This document shows positions 36,946 to 45,694 of a stretch of 64,000 nt of DNA, piece after piece. Source of the stretch: Estrella lausannensis. Its GTDB lineage: Bacteria; Chlamydiota; Chlamydiia; Chlamydiales; Criblamydiaceae. The stretch covers positions 188,396 through 252,395 of the forward strand of contig NZ_CWGJ01000025.1 in the NCBI RefSeq assembly GCF_900000175.1, written 5' to 3'. Below the pieces are notes generated by a model. That model made no database searches and had not been told where the DNA came from. It worked only from the letters and a program-made list of their open reading frames with translations. The position numbers and the translations under genes were made by a program. The number at the start of each line of letters is the position of its first letter. Within the stretch, counting starts at the first letter, position 1.

Positions 36946-37989
36946 CTATCGCTTCTTGAGGTTTTCCATGGCAAGCTCGAGGGCAATCGACCCTGTTCCC
37001 CGCTTCTCCTTCTCGGAGCGGTAAAACACGACCGTGGCCGTATCAAAAATTTTACGGATTTTGCTGATCGCGTTTGCAGGATTGTATCCCATGGGGCTCA
37101 ACTCTTCGGACACATTGATGAGGCCTCCCGCGTTGATGATGAAATCGGGGGCGTAGAGGATCTTACGCTCAAAGAGAAGCTTGTCGTCATCATCGCTCAG
37201 CAGTTGATTGTTGGCCGAGCCAACAACTGCCAGGCAGTTAAGTTCCTTAATCGATTGAGGGTTTAATACACCTCCCAAGGCGCAAGGTGAGAAGATGTCG
37301 CAGGGCACCCGATGGATTTCGGAGGGGGAAACCGCTATTGCGCCCCATTTTTTAGCGAAGTGGCGGGCCTTCTCTTCATCGATATCGGCGATATAGACTT
37401 TAGCCCCCGCCCAGAAAAGCTGTTCTGCAAGGCAGTGGCCTACATGGCCAAGTCCTTGTATCGCCACCGCTCTCGTAAGAAGAGAAGCGGAGCCGAACAG
37501 TTTTTTGGCGGCAGCTTCCATTCCTTTCAAGACTCCGAAGGCCGTGAAAGGGCTGGGGTCGCCGCTTGATCTCTCGGTCGGAAGAGCGACTACATAGGGG
37601 GTCTTTTCCCGGATGATGAGCATGTCCTCAGCCGATGAGCCGACATCTTCTGCAACTATGTAACTACCTTTTAGTGAATTGATTACCTCGCCAAAGCTGC
37701 GGAGCATCGCCGGAGTCTTATCTTTTTTCGGATCGGCGATGATGACGCTTTTCCCTCCCCCCAAGCTCAATTCGGCAAGAGAAGATTTAGCTGTCATGGC
37801 GCGCGAGAGGCGCAGCACATCTTCTAGCGCTTCTTTTTCCCCTTTATAGGGATAGATGCGGACGCCGCCGAGTGCCGGCCCTCGGTGCGTATTATGGATC
37901 GCAATGAAGCAGTGCAGGTTTGTCTCCCGGTCTTCTGCTTCGATCACGGTTTCATAGCCGTTAACTAAGTGTTCTTTGATTGACAGCAT
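36946..37989 (-). CDS. ldh: Leucine dehydrogenase (Glu/Leu/Phe/Val dehydrogenase family)
   Basis: It catalyses NAD-dependent reversible deamination of branched-chain amino acids. The 347-residue protein has the substrate region HRGPALGGVRIYPY, the catalytic Lys in ELSLGGGKSVI, VAEDVGSS, and a Rossmann site VAIQGLGHVGHCLAEQL (GxGxxG). NPANAISKIRKIF near the end is also typical. Chlamydia carries the same enzyme under the name ldh. It probably supports amino-acid balance in a host-dependent cell. No operon partner is evident. Confidence 0.92.
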   Translation of the reverse strand: MLSIKEHLVNGYETVIEAEDRETNLHCFIAIHNTHRGPALGGVRIYPYKGEKEALEDVLRLSRAMTAKSSLAELSLGGGKSVIIADPKKDKTPAMLRSFGEVINSLKGSYIVAEDVGSSAEDMLIIREKTPYVVALPTERSSGDPSPFTAFGVLKGMEAAAKKLFGSASLLTRAVAIQGLGHVGHCLAEQLFWAGAKVYIADIDEEKARHFAKKWGAIAVSPSEIHRVPCDIFSPCALGGVLNPQSIKELNCLAVVGSANNQLLSDDDDKLLFERKILYAPDFIINAGGLINVSEELSPMGYNPANAISKIRKIFDTATVVFYRSEKEKRGTGSIALELAMENLKKR

Positions 37990-38182
37990 ACGATCCTCTC
38001 TTTGGCGGGGGTGCGGCGACTCGGGTAAGCCTCCGCTCCTCTACTATAAATTTTGGCCTATTTTTGACCAGAAGATCCCGCTGCCGGCTGAAATGATTTT
38101 TTTTAGAATACACTTTTTTAGTGCCTCGGCCCACTCTCAAGATTCGCTTTGACCCAGAGGGGAAATCCTCCTTGAATAATAA

Positions 38183-38208
38183 AATGATTAAGGATATTCT
38201 TTATCATT
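38183..38208. promoter_or_regulatory. AT-rich hyphenated palindrome, possible operator
   Basis: AATGATTAAGGA and TTCTTTATCATT are related by dyad symmetry upstream of the gene at 38251. The look is that of a Fur-type box, but no match to a defined consensus is claimed. The rest of the gap 37990-38250 holds nothing else recognisable. Confidence 0.25.
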
Positions 38209-38250
38209 AAATGATTGCTTTCTGTTAATTGCATTTGCCACGAGGTCGTG

Positions 38251-38976
38251 ATGACTAAAGGAATAGAGATATCTGCAGATCTAAGCGATAAGCTCCAACA
38301 TTTTCTGCATGAAACGCCGGAAGTGGAGCTGGTCACTGCCTACCTGTATTTTATTCAGAACAAGTTCAAGCTGCATCCTGTGCTTTATCCCAAAAATAAA
38401 GTGATCTATCAGAATGCCGAAGATGCAGTCAGGGCTGCGGAAAAAACCAATCCCTTGTGGAAAGAAGCGGAAATCAAGATCACTTTTTCGAGAGAAAGTG
38501 TCAACGAACTGACCAAGAAGATCTACATCTGCCCCTTTTCCGGTAAGGTCTTCGGTGACAACACACACCCGAATCCTCAGGACGCTATCTACGACTGGGT
38601 TTCTAACTGCAAAGAAAATACAGAGCGTATCGGCGGATTGAAAGTGAAGCGATTCTATGTTTCCGAAGATCCTGAAGTCATCAAAAATTACCTTGATAAG
38701 ACAAAGGTGAAGGAACCGATCAAAAGGACTGTTTACTCTTCCGCTTTATCCGGAAAAATCTTCAATACGAAGGAATCCGTGATTGAAGACTTTAAGAAGA
38801 ACTATTTGAAGCCTCTAAGCTTGAGTGAAGTGCAAAGTCAGAATCGCTACGAGATCGAAGAGAGTTTCTTAGAGTTTATCCAAAAACAGCTGGTCGAAGA
38901 TAAGATCGCCCAGTTTGTGGAAGCTTTGGCCGACAAAAAAGAATTTGTCCCCTTTGTCGAGAAGTGGCTGGCCTAA
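38251..38976 (+). CDS. Conserved-looking protein of unknown function
   Basis: The 241-residue cytosolic protein starts at ATG 38251 with GAGG upstream. It has no signal peptide or membrane segment. Two related sub-segments stand out: KKIYICPFSGKVFGDNTHPN and RTVYSSALSGKIFNTKESV, each a short strand, Ser-Gly-Lys and Phe, followed by a helix with IYDW or IEDF. They suggest an internal duplication. The C-terminus is helical and acidic. It resembles small conserved chlamydial proteins without assigned role, but I cannot name the family. Confidence 0.7.
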   Translation: MTKGIEISADLSDKLQHFLHETPEVELVTAYLYFIQNKFKLHPVLYPKNKVIYQNAEDAVRAAEKTNPLWKEAEIKITFSRESVNELTKKIYICPFSGKVFGDNTHPNPQDAIYDWVSNCKENTERIGGLKVKRFYVSEDPEVIKNYLDKTKVKEPIKRTVYSSALSGKIFNTKESVIEDFKKNYLKPLSLSEVQSQNRYEIEESFLEFIQKQLVEDKIAQFVEALADKKEFVPFVEKWLA

Positions 38977-38983
38977 GCTTTTC

Positions 38984-39063
38984 TTAGAGCCTGTATTTAA
39001 ACTCAAGGCATACGATTTCAGTTTTAATATAGGCTTTTGAAGCCTGTCCCCAAACTGTTAATG
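38984..39063. repeat. Two family B fragments in tandem
   Basis: TAGAGCCTGTATTTAAACTC with CATACGATTTCAGTTT, then CCTGTCCCCAAACTGTTA in the opposite sense. Both match parts of the B core. They follow the preceding gene directly. Confidence 0.5.
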
Positions 39064-39090
39064 CACCATGATCTTCGGAACCGCTCTGTT

Positions 39091-39162
39091 TATACCGAAA
39101 GTATCTCGAAATTTGGAGCTTTCTCTTTGCCAAAAACCAAATTTTGAGACACTTTCGGTATA
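39091..39162. repeat. Family A inverted repeat, mid form (72 bp)
   Basis: TATACCGAAAGTATCTCGAAA opens and TTTTGAGACACTTTCGGTATA closes it. The middle AGCTTTCTCTTTGCCAAAAA is shared with the copy at 26906 and with the long forms. Confidence 0.88.
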
Positions 39163-39191
39163 AGTCCTTTGGTTCAGTAAGGGGAGGTACC

Positions 39192-39244
39192 TTAGAGGCT
39201 GTCAGCAAGCAAATCATACAATTCAGTGTGTGGACTGTCTCTTA
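39192..39244. repeat. Family B inverted repeat
   Basis: TTAGAGGCTGTCAGCAAG opens and GTGGACTGTCTCTTA closes it, 19 bp before the tsaE start. Confidence 0.65.
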
Positions 39245-39263
39245 GATCGTTTTTTTGAAAATC

Positions 39264-39692
39264 ATGGTAGAAAAATATAAGACAGAATCTCAGCAGGAAA
39301 CTATCGCGATAGCGACCCGTTTCGGAGCTTCGCTCCCGATCGGTGCCGTCGTACTCTTTTCCGGCGATCTTGGAGCGGGAAAGACAACCTTCATCAAAGG
39401 CCTTGCCAAAGGGGCATGCGACATTCCTGCGTCTGAAGTGATCTCTCCGACATTTTCTATTTTAAATATTTACAAAGGCAAGAAGTGCCTTTTTCATTTT
39501 GACTTGTATCGCATGCAGAATGCCGAAGATTTTATAGCTATGGGTTTTGAAGAATATCTGTATCCGGATGGCATCACGTGCATCGAGTGGTCTGAAAGAA
39601 TAGAGCAAATCCTGCCAGCAGGCCACTACCGAGTGCATATCGAGCACTTTTCGGAAAGTGAGCGCCTGATCTCCATTTCAGAAGAGGTGTGA
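39264..39692 (+). CDS. tsaE: tRNA threonylcarbamoyladenosine biosynthesis ATPase TsaE
   Basis: TsaE is the small ATPase needed for the t6A modification at position 37 of ANN-decoding tRNAs, with TsaB, TsaC and TsaD. The 142-residue protein has Walker A GDLGAGKTTFIKG, then SPTFSILNIY, HFDLYRM and ITCIEWSER, all typical. ATG 39264 is the only ATG near the start. The gene is followed by engB after one base, so they are cotranscribed. Confidence 0.95.
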   Translation: MVEKYKTESQQETIAIATRFGASLPIGAVVLFSGDLGAGKTTFIKGLAKGACDIPASEVISPTFSILNIYKGKKCLFHFDLYRMQNAEDFIAMGFEEYLYPDGITCIEWSERIEQILPAGHYRVHIEHFSESERLISISEEV

Positions 39693-39693
39693 A

Positions 39694-40305
39694 ATGACTC
39701 TGTCTAAAATTAAAGAAGCTAAGTTCCAGGGCGCATTTGGCCCTGACGTCAAGATTCCTGTGTTTAAAACTCCCCAGGGAAAGGTGATGCCGGAGATCGC
39801 GCTGATCGGCAGATCCAATGTCGGTAAATCGTCTCTCATTAATCACATGCTGGGGCGCAAGGGGCTTGCGAAAACATCCTCCGTTCCGGGAAAGACGCAG
39901 ACGGTTAACTTTTTCATCGTTAACGACCAAGTCGCTCTTGCCGACCTGCCCGGTTTTGGCTATGCCAAGGTTCCCAAAGAGCTTCGGGCCAAATGGGGTC
40001 CGCTCATTGAAGGGTATCTTCAGGGAAGGGAAAATCTTAAATTGGTATTGTTCCTCTTTGACATCAGGAGGGAGCCGAGTGAAGAGGATATCGCCATGCT
40101 CGATTGGCTGCTGCACTTTGAAAAAGATGTGATAGCCGTATTCACCAAAAGCGACAAAATATCCCACTCGGCCCATCAGAAGACTGCACATCAAATTTTG
40201 GAACATTTAAGAGCCGATATTCCCTTTGTCATCTTCTCCACGAACGAAAACAAGGGAAAAGAGGCTCTGATCAGACTAATCGACAATCACATCCAAGCGA
40301 CTTAA
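39694..40305 (+). CDS. engB: Ribosome biogenesis GTP-binding protein EngB (YsxC/YihA)
   Basis: An essential GTPase of large-subunit assembly. The 203-residue protein has G1 GRSNVGKSSLIN, the switch segment KTSSVPGKTQTVNFF, G3 ADLPGFGYAKVP and G4 TKSDK, in the TrmE-Era-EngA-EngB-type order. It sits between tsaE and dnaQ as part of one transcript: the tsaE stop and this ATG are one base apart. Confidence 0.97.
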   Translation: MTLSKIKEAKFQGAFGPDVKIPVFKTPQGKVMPEIALIGRSNVGKSSLINHMLGRKGLAKTSSVPGKTQTVNFFIVNDQVALADLPGFGYAKVPKELRAKWGPLIEGYLQGRENLKLVLFLFDIRREPSEEDIAMLDWLLHFEKDVIAVFTKSDKISHSAHQKTAHQILEHLRADIPFVIFSTNENKGKEALIRLIDNHIQAT

Positions 40306-40314
40306 AGGAGCCCC

Positions 40315-41064
40315 GTGGGACAGATTCATAAACAGACGTTCGTATGCCTCGACTGTGAGGCCACGGGACTCGACCCTGAGAAAGACAGAATCATCGAGAT
40401 AGCTGTCGTCAAATTCACATTCGATGGCGCCATCGAATCTTACGAGTCCTTGGTCGACCCGGAGATGGAAATTCCAGAGACCTCCATCAAAATTCACCAC
40501 ATCACCCAGGATATGGTGCAGGGAAAGCCCAAAATTCAGCGTCTTTTGCCCAAAATCATCGAGATGATAGGTAGCCATATCATCATCGGGCACAACATCA
40601 ACTACGACCTGGAGCTCATTAAGAACGAAGCGAAACGCTACATGATCCCCTGCAGCTTTGACAAAAATAAAACGATCGACACGCTCAGGCTGGCCAGGCT
40701 TTACGGCGACAGCCCATCGAACGCATTGGAGAAGCTGGGAGTGCATTTCAACGTGCCTCAGGACGCTGCGCACAGGGCGATGAATGATGTGCTCGTCAAT
40801 ATCGAGGTGTTCAAGCATCTTTCAAAGCGCTACGGCTCTCTTGAAAAGGTGTTCCAGATTCTTTCCAAGCCCATCATGATGAAAACAATGCCTCTAGGAA
40901 AGCATAAAGGACGTCTTTTCAAAGATATTCCACTGCAATATCTTCTCTGGGCTGCAAATAAAGATTTCGACCAAGACCTTCTCTATTCAATCAGAAAGGA
41001 GATTGCCGACCGCAACAAAGGCAAGCGTTTCGAGCAGCAATCCAGCCCTTTTCAGAATTTGTAA
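40315..41064 (+). CDS. dnaQ: DnaQ-family 3'-5' exonuclease
   Basis: The 249-residue protein has a DEDDh exonuclease fold: CLDCEATGL (Asp13, Glu15), GHNINYDLELI (Asp) and QDAAHRAMNDVL (His, Asp). It may proofread as the epsilon subunit or act in repair. A C-terminal part, MPLGKHKGRLFKDIPLQYLLW, matches the small module often fused to such exonucleases. The start is GTG 40315 with AAAGGAG five bases before it. TsaE followed by a DnaQ-type gene is known in Chlamydia; here engB lies between them. Confidence 0.88.
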   Translation: MGQIHKQTFVCLDCEATGLDPEKDRIIEIAVVKFTFDGAIESYESLVDPEMEIPETSIKIHHITQDMVQGKPKIQRLLPKIIEMIGSHIIIGHNINYDLELIKNEAKRYMIPCSFDKNKTIDTLRLARLYGDSPSNALEKLGVHFNVPQDAAHRAMNDVLVNIEVFKHLSKRYGSLEKVFQILSKPIMMKTMPLGKHKGRLFKDIPLQYLLWAANKDFDQDLLYSIRKEIADRNKGKRFEQQSSPFQNL

Positions 41065-41083
41065 AGAAATACCCCAAGAGAAA

Positions 41084-41120
41084 TCGAGCCCACTTCGGCC
41101 AAAAACCGACGTGAGCTCGA
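41084..41120. terminator. Hairpin between convergent genes
   Basis: TCGAGCCCACTTCGG and CCGACGTGAGCTCGA pair at 13 of 15 positions around a CCAAAAA loop. It lies just after dnaQ and before the stop of the opposite gene. No T-run follows, so bidirectional termination is only likely. Confidence 0.55.
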
Positions 41121-41141
41121 AATTAGCTAGCGATACCCCTC

Positions 41142-42803
41142 TTAGAAGCTGAAAGGCACCCTTGCGCTCTCAAACCCAAAGGTGTTCACGGAAGAGATCG
41201 TATAGATGTTTCTTCCTTTGCATCCGAGGGGGTCCGTGAATTTTGCGGCGGCAGTTCCGGGCACTTGAGTTAAAAGCTGGCCGTTTTTCCAGATATTGAA
41301 GTACCGGATGCAGTCTGAAGCATCCCATGAGAGCTTAGTCAGGCATCTCTTCTGCACAGCAAATGTGTCGCAGCATTTTTTTCCTCTTGCATTGGTCGGA
41401 GTTAAAATGTTGCCGTTAAATGCAGCCATAACCTGTGTCAAGCCCTCTTCTGGAGTTTCTTGCCAAACAGCGACGGCAAGTCCACAGGAGGCAAGTCCAA
41501 TGCTTGGGTAAATGACGTCGTTTCCGGAGAATATGGTTTCAGGCGCCTGCCAGGGTTGCCCAAAGAGCTTGTAGGCGCTGATAAGGGCGCCTGTATCATC
41601 GTTTTCCCAGATGGCGATCACATTGCCATCGGCATCTACAGCGAGAGCTTCCTGAGACATGAAAGGATCGGTAAAGCTATCCCCCACACTGATGACAACG
41701 GGCGCAGTCCAGGATCCGCCGGCCGGCAGGGACGACGAGAGGACTTGGCCTGAATTGCTAGTCCAGGTGGCGGTGGCGTTACCCATGGGATCGACCACGA
41801 TCGAGGGATCTTCCGTTTCATCGCTATCTGTTGAGACAACAACGGGCGGCAGCCACGAAGTTCCGTTGAAGTAGGAGGATTTGATCGAATTTCCAATGGA
41901 ATAGATCGCGATGGCGTTTCCGTTCGAATCGATAGCCACGCGGGGATTGTAGGAGAGGTCTGAGACAGTGGTATCCAGTGTAACAGGGCTGCTCCAAGTC
42001 GAGGTGGTTGCGTCATATGTCGCGGCGGCAATACCCCATACGCCGGCTTCAAACCGTCTTCTCCAGACAACGACGATGTCGCCATCGGCATTGATCTGAA
42101 CGCATGGCTTGTTGTCGCTGTCGCCAAAGGCAACTTCATCGCCTGAAATTACGACGAATGGGGACCAAGATCCTCCGAAGGGAAGGATGCTGATTACGGT
42201 GCGGTCCACAGTTGGGCCGTCAGGGGGGTACTCATACGTTTCCCTCCAGGCCGCCACGGCTGTTCCCGCTTCATTCAATGCGACATTCACATTGACCGCG
42301 CGGCTATCTCCGCTCAATGACGAAATAACACTCACCGGCCCCCATGTTCCATTGGAGTCTCTGACAGCTGCGATCGTCACTTGGGGAAATTCATCCTCGG
42401 AATACTCTCCTTCCCAGGCAGCTACCGCGTAGTTCGAAGAGTTGATAGCGACATCCGGATCGTCCTGAGCCGAATAGAGTTGCTTGTCGGCGGTGTTGAT
42501 CTGCAGACTGCTGATGACCTGGGGGGCAGACCACCCTACGTTCGGTGTGTAAAAGGAGCTCATCACTACGTCTTCAAACCTGTCATCGGGTGGATAGGTT
42601 CGGTCTACCCAGACGGCGACGACATTACCTTGAGGGGTAACGCCCATTGTAGGGCCATTGAGGGCAGAGACATCAATCGACGGATCGGAGATCGTTTCCG
42701 CCGGCAGCCATATAGCTTCCAGAGAGCTGCCGGGCATTAATAAACATGCCGCCAGGCCGCACATCGTCACTATCCACTTGGAAAATTTTAGAAAATTTAC
42801 CAC
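41142..42803 (-). CDS. Secreted repeat protein, beta-propeller-like, with C-terminal fibronectin-like part
   Basis: The 553-residue protein starts at GTG 42803 (AGAGG upstream) and has a signal segment ending near SSLEA. About residues 35-440 consist of at least six repeats of roughly 50-70 residues. Each carries a V-x-ID-x-x-GNAxAxW type strand followed by a GxWxxPxxIS strand, for example INADGDIVVVWRRRF and DADGNVIAIWEND. This pattern is that of a beta-propeller or sialidase-like fold. A C-terminal segment with a Cys cluster (KKCCDTF) and FNIWKNGQLLTQVPG resembles a fibronectin type III domain. No catalytic residues are evident. It likely acts outside the cell. Confidence 0.7.
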   Translation of the reverse strand: MVNFLKFSKWIVTMCGLAACLLMPGSSLEAIWLPAETISDPSIDVSALNGPTMGVTPQGNVVAVWVDRTYPPDDRFEDVVMSSFYTPNVGWSAPQVISSLQINTADKQLYSAQDDPDVAINSSNYAVAAWEGEYSEDEFPQVTIAAVRDSNGTWGPVSVISSLSGDSRAVNVNVALNEAGTAVAAWRETYEYPPDGPTVDRTVISILPFGGSWSPFVVISGDEVAFGDSDNKPCVQINADGDIVVVWRRRFEAGVWGIAAATYDATTSTWSSPVTLDTTVSDLSYNPRVAIDSNGNAIAIYSIGNSIKSSYFNGTSWLPPVVVSTDSDETEDPSIVVDPMGNATATWTSNSGQVLSSSLPAGGSWTAPVVISVGDSFTDPFMSQEALAVDADGNVIAIWENDDTGALISAYKLFGQPWQAPETIFSGNDVIYPSIGLASCGLAVAVWQETPEEGLTQVMAAFNGNILTPTNARGKKCCDTFAVQKRCLTKLSWDASDCIRYFNIWKNGQLLTQVPGTAAAKFTDPLGCKGRNIYTISSVNTFGFESARVPFSF

Positions 42804-42878
42804 GGCAATACCTCTTCTAATTTACAAATATCAACCCATTTATACCAGTTGGATCAGGCGGATTTGAATCACTTCGTG

Positions 42879-43457
42879 TTAGATGCGCATTCCTATGCCG
42901 ACTCCCGCGAAAAGTCCTCCGGCGTCACAGCTTCTTTGCCTGATGCCACCTTTACAACTCTTGCCAAAGATCTGGGTGTAGGAGTAGTCCAGATAGCAGT
43001 TGATGAACCAATTACACCCGATATCGCGTTCAAGACCGGATTTCAATATCAAAGTCGGGCACCACTTCGTCAGATGTTTGTTTACGTAAGACGCTTTATC
43101 GTGAAATACTTTGTAATCGACCCCGACCCCGACGCCTAAATAGGGCTTCCAGCAATCCCATGGGCAAAAATATTTTTTCGCGCCTGCCGTCAACGATCCG
43201 GATGTGATCCGTGTGTACTTTTTCTCACAGGATGATTTGCCGGTTTGTTCATAATAGGAGACGTTGACCCAGGGAACGCACTCCCAGCATTGGTCATAGC
43301 TTGCTTCGATTTGGAAATCTTCCCATCCGTTCTGAAAGGTACTGCGAAAGGTGCCGTCTTGCGGAATAAAATAGGAGGTCCTGAGCTGGAGATCGAATTG
43401 CTGTGCGGTACAGTGACCGGCAATAAAAATGAGGATTGTAGCGAGACGAATTAACAT
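42879..43457 (-). CDS. Small Cys-rich outer-membrane beta-barrel protein
   Basis: I chose ATG 43457 (GGAG upstream) over GTG 43466. The 192-residue protein has a signal peptide ending near GHCTA, then alternating amphipathic strands and loops, ending in GLFAGVGIGMRI, with an aromatic-rich last third, like a small eight-stranded porin-like barrel. It has about fifteen Cys, many in loops (WECVPW, FCPWDCW, SCKGG), as in the disulfide-linked envelopes of Chlamydiae. It lies 75 bp upstream of the secreted repeat protein, in the same direction. Confidence 0.65.
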   Translation of the reverse strand: MLIRLATILIFIAGHCTAQQFDLQLRTSYFIPQDGTFRSTFQNGWEDFQIEASYDQCWECVPWVNVSYYEQTGKSSCEKKYTRITSGSLTAGAKKYFCPWDCWKPYLGVGVGVDYKVFHDKASYVNKHLTKWCPTLILKSGLERDIGCNWFINCYLDYSYTQIFGKSCKGGIRQRSCDAGGLFAGVGIGMRI

Positions 43458-43693
43458 AATCTCCACTCTTCTGAACTTGTTTTCATGCGGTCAGCTTAAA
43501 TTATAAAAAAAATATTTGGCAACAAAAGAGCTTAAGTCAAAAAATGATTTGTGCAGAGTGGTTGACCTTCACATCTACTGTTGAAAGTTCACGTTTACAA
43601 ATTTCCTCCAACTATGAATAAATTAACTCATGCTTCGCCAAAGATAAATCGCGAATGATCCTCCTCTCTCGAGGTAAAGTTAAGGGTAAATTA

Positions 43694-44614
43694 ATGAAAA
43701 AAAGACCTGTGTGGAATGTTGGAAGTCAAAAAGAGGCTGCGTTTGACTTGCAAAAGGGCTCGTTCGAGGTGAAAATCGAACTGGCTGAAATGCTTAAGGG
43801 GGGAGTGGTCATGGATGTCACGACCACGGAAGAGGCAAAGATCGCCGAGGATGCGGGCGCGGTGGCCGTTTTGGTGGCCAACAAGTTAAGTTCGGACCTT
43901 AGATCGGATGGGGGGATTAGCAGGATGACAAGCCCCGAGTTGATCGAAAAGATCCAGGAGGCGGTATCCATTCCCGTTATTGCCAAATGCCGCATCGGCC
44001 ATTTTGTCGAAGCCAAGATTTTAGAGGCGCTCTTCGTCGATTTTATTGACGAGAGTGAAATCCTGACGCCTGCCGATGAAGACCATTATATCGATAAGCA
44101 TCAGTTCAGGATTCCTTTTGTCTCCGGCTGCAGGGATCTTAATGAGGCGTTGAGAAGAATTGCCGAAGGCGCTGTCCTGATCAGAACGCGAGGTGAGGCC
44201 GGCTCCGGGAATATCTCCGAGGCTGTGCGCCACCTGCGTACAATGCGCCGGCAGATTAAAAGTCTGGCTTTTTTAGACACGATGGAGCTGATGAATGAAG
44301 CCAGGAAAATGGGAGCTCCCTACCGCCTTTTGAAACAAGTTGCCGATACAGGTAAACTGCCGGTTCCCCAATTTGCTGCGGGAGGCATCGCAACGCCTGC
44401 GGACGCAGCACTGATGATGTGTCTCGGGGCAGAGAGTGTTTTTGTCGGTTCTGTGATCTTTTCATCTAAGAATCCCTCCATTTTGGCAAAATCGATAGTC
44501 AAAGCTGTTGCCAACTGCTATAACCCGGAAACTTTGGCTGAGATCAGCATGGGGCGCTTCGAGGATGTTAGGGGAAAGGAAGTCGGCATCTTAGACTCCG
44601 ACGAGAGCTTTTAG
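43694..44614 (+). CDS. pdxS: Pyridoxal 5'-phosphate synthase subunit PdxS, with Arg at the second catalytic Lys
   Basis: PdxS makes PLP from ribose 5-phosphate, glyceraldehyde 3-phosphate and ammonia supplied by PdxT. Start ATG 43694 (AAGGG upstream) gives 306 residues. The phosphate and substrate sites [38 protein letters not shown] and [20 protein letters not shown] match the family. The first catalytic Lys is kept ([13 protein letters not shown], Lys98) and so is Asp41. The second, in the usual RTKGE loop, is Arg166 here ([11 protein letters not shown], codon CGA). No pdxT is adjacent. The enzyme may stop at an intermediate or be impaired. A TTG-started glycosyltransferase gene follows at once. 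Confidence 0.92.
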   Translation: MKKRPVWNVGSQKEAAFDLQKGSFEVKIELAEMLKGGVVMDVTTTEEAKIAEDAGAVAVLVANKLSSDLRSDGGISRMTSPELIEKIQEAVSIPVIAKCRIGHFVEAKILEALFVDFIDESEILTPADEDHYIDKHQFRIPFVSGCRDLNEALRRIAEGAVLIRTRGEAGSGNISEAVRHLRTMRRQIKSLAFLDTMELMNEARKMGAPYRLLKQVADTGKLPVPQFAAGGIATPADAALMMCLGAESVFVGSVIFSSKNPSILAKSIVKAVANCYNPETLAEISMGRFEDVRGKEVGILDSDESF

Positions 44615-44621
44615 GTGAACC

Positions 44622-45467
44622 TTGGCAAACAGCGTATCCTCTGACGACTATTTCGTTTGTGTGCGCACAATCGGTGAGCGCACAGAAAAATGTCTGATCG
44701 ACAGGATATCCAAAGAATTTCCCACCCTCCCGCTTGCGGTAGTAAGCGACTACCCTTCCAGCAAAACTTTGGAGAGGGCTTTCCAGTTGGCGATGGAGTC
44801 GGGAAAGAAGTGGTCGATCCAGCTTGATGCAGATGTGCTTTTAATGCCGGGCGCCTTGCAAAAAATGTTTGATGTGCTGAGCCGGTTTGAGGAGAAAGTC
44901 TTCGCCGTCCGGTTTCTTGTCGCCGACCCGCTGCTCGGCACTATCCGCTTCGCGGGTAATCAGACATACCGCATCGACCATATTCCCTACGCTCTTCCGT
45001 TTGCAAAGCAGTCGAAAGAAAAGTTGAGGCCCGACCGCTATGTGATCGAGAAGATGGAGGCCAAGGGGTATCTGTTTGCCGATGTCAGGCAGGAGGTCAT
45101 CGGGGTGCATGATGCCGAGCAGTTTTACCGTGATATCTACCGAAAATGTTTTGTTTACTCGTTCAAGCATCTCAATAAGGCCGATGAGTTCATTCCGCAT
45201 TGGAGAAGCGCGGAGTCCAATCTGGACTTCAAAGTGGCGAGAAAGGGATTTGCCGACGGCGTGCAGCACCTAAGGCAAATCACGATCGATGCCAGACAAA
45301 TGGACAGCGTGGCACCCGATTTTGGCGAATGGATGAAGGGGGAGGGAATCGAAGAGAAGAGTCCACTTCTTTCCTTTTCGGCCGAAGAGCAGTCGATCAT
45401 TCTGCAGCAAGCGGCTGCCCGTCACTTCGCGGCCCTCAAACGAAAAAAATACCACACCTTCTATTGA
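44622..45467 (+). CDS. Glycosyltransferase-like protein (GT-A type, DxD)
   Basis: The 281-residue protein begins at TTG 44622, eight bases after the pdxS stop, with AGGTGA four bases upstream; it is probably coupled to pdxS. The N-terminal half is a nucleotide-sugar-binding fold with the metal motif LDADVLLMPGAL at about residue 68. Later parts, such as YVIEKMEAKGYLFADVRQEVIGVHD, look like an acceptor domain. There is no membrane segment. The sugar and acceptor cannot be named. A short conserved chlamydial family is likely. Confidence 0.6.
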   Translation: MANSVSSDDYFVCVRTIGERTEKCLIDRISKEFPTLPLAVVSDYPSSKTLERAFQLAMESGKKWSIQLDADVLLMPGALQKMFDVLSRFEEKVFAVRFLVADPLLGTIRFAGNQTYRIDHIPYALPFAKQSKEKLRPDRYVIEKMEAKGYLFADVRQEVIGVHDAEQFYRDIYRKCFVYSFKHLNKADEFIPHWRSAESNLDFKVARKGFADGVQHLRQITIDARQMDSVAPDFGEWMKGEGIEEKSPLLSFSAEEQSIILQQAAARHFAALKRKKYHTFY

Positions 45468-45589
45468 CCCCCCCTAATTAAAGATGGAATTTTAGAGCAA
45501 AATTCCTTATAATAGCGTCCTTTATCATGAATGAAATTAGTTAATTGACTTGATAGCGGCATTGAAGCTTTACTGCTTGAATGTTCTGT

Positions 45590-45655
45590 TATACCAAACA
45601 GTCTCACAGGCGGGGTTAGACTTCGAGAAACCCCAAGTTTTGAGGCGCTTTTGCT
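45590..45655. repeat. Family A repeat, decayed copy
   Basis: TATACCAAACAGTCTCACAG opens and CCAAGTTTTGAGGCGCTTTT closes a weakly paired copy. The gap from 45468 to 45694 otherwise holds AT-rich sequence. Confidence 0.5.
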
Positions 45656-45694
45656 GTCCGCAGCATCAAGTGCGGTTGAGAGGAGTCCGGTCCC

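Noticed and set aside
38183-38208. Definite Fur box
   Set aside because: The dyad is only a general resemblance, and no consensus match can be shown by eye; kept as a low-confidence feature.
41084-41120. Family A or B copy between dnaQ and the secreted protein gene
   Set aside because: The hairpin shares no sequence with either family; it is treated as a terminator-like hairpin.
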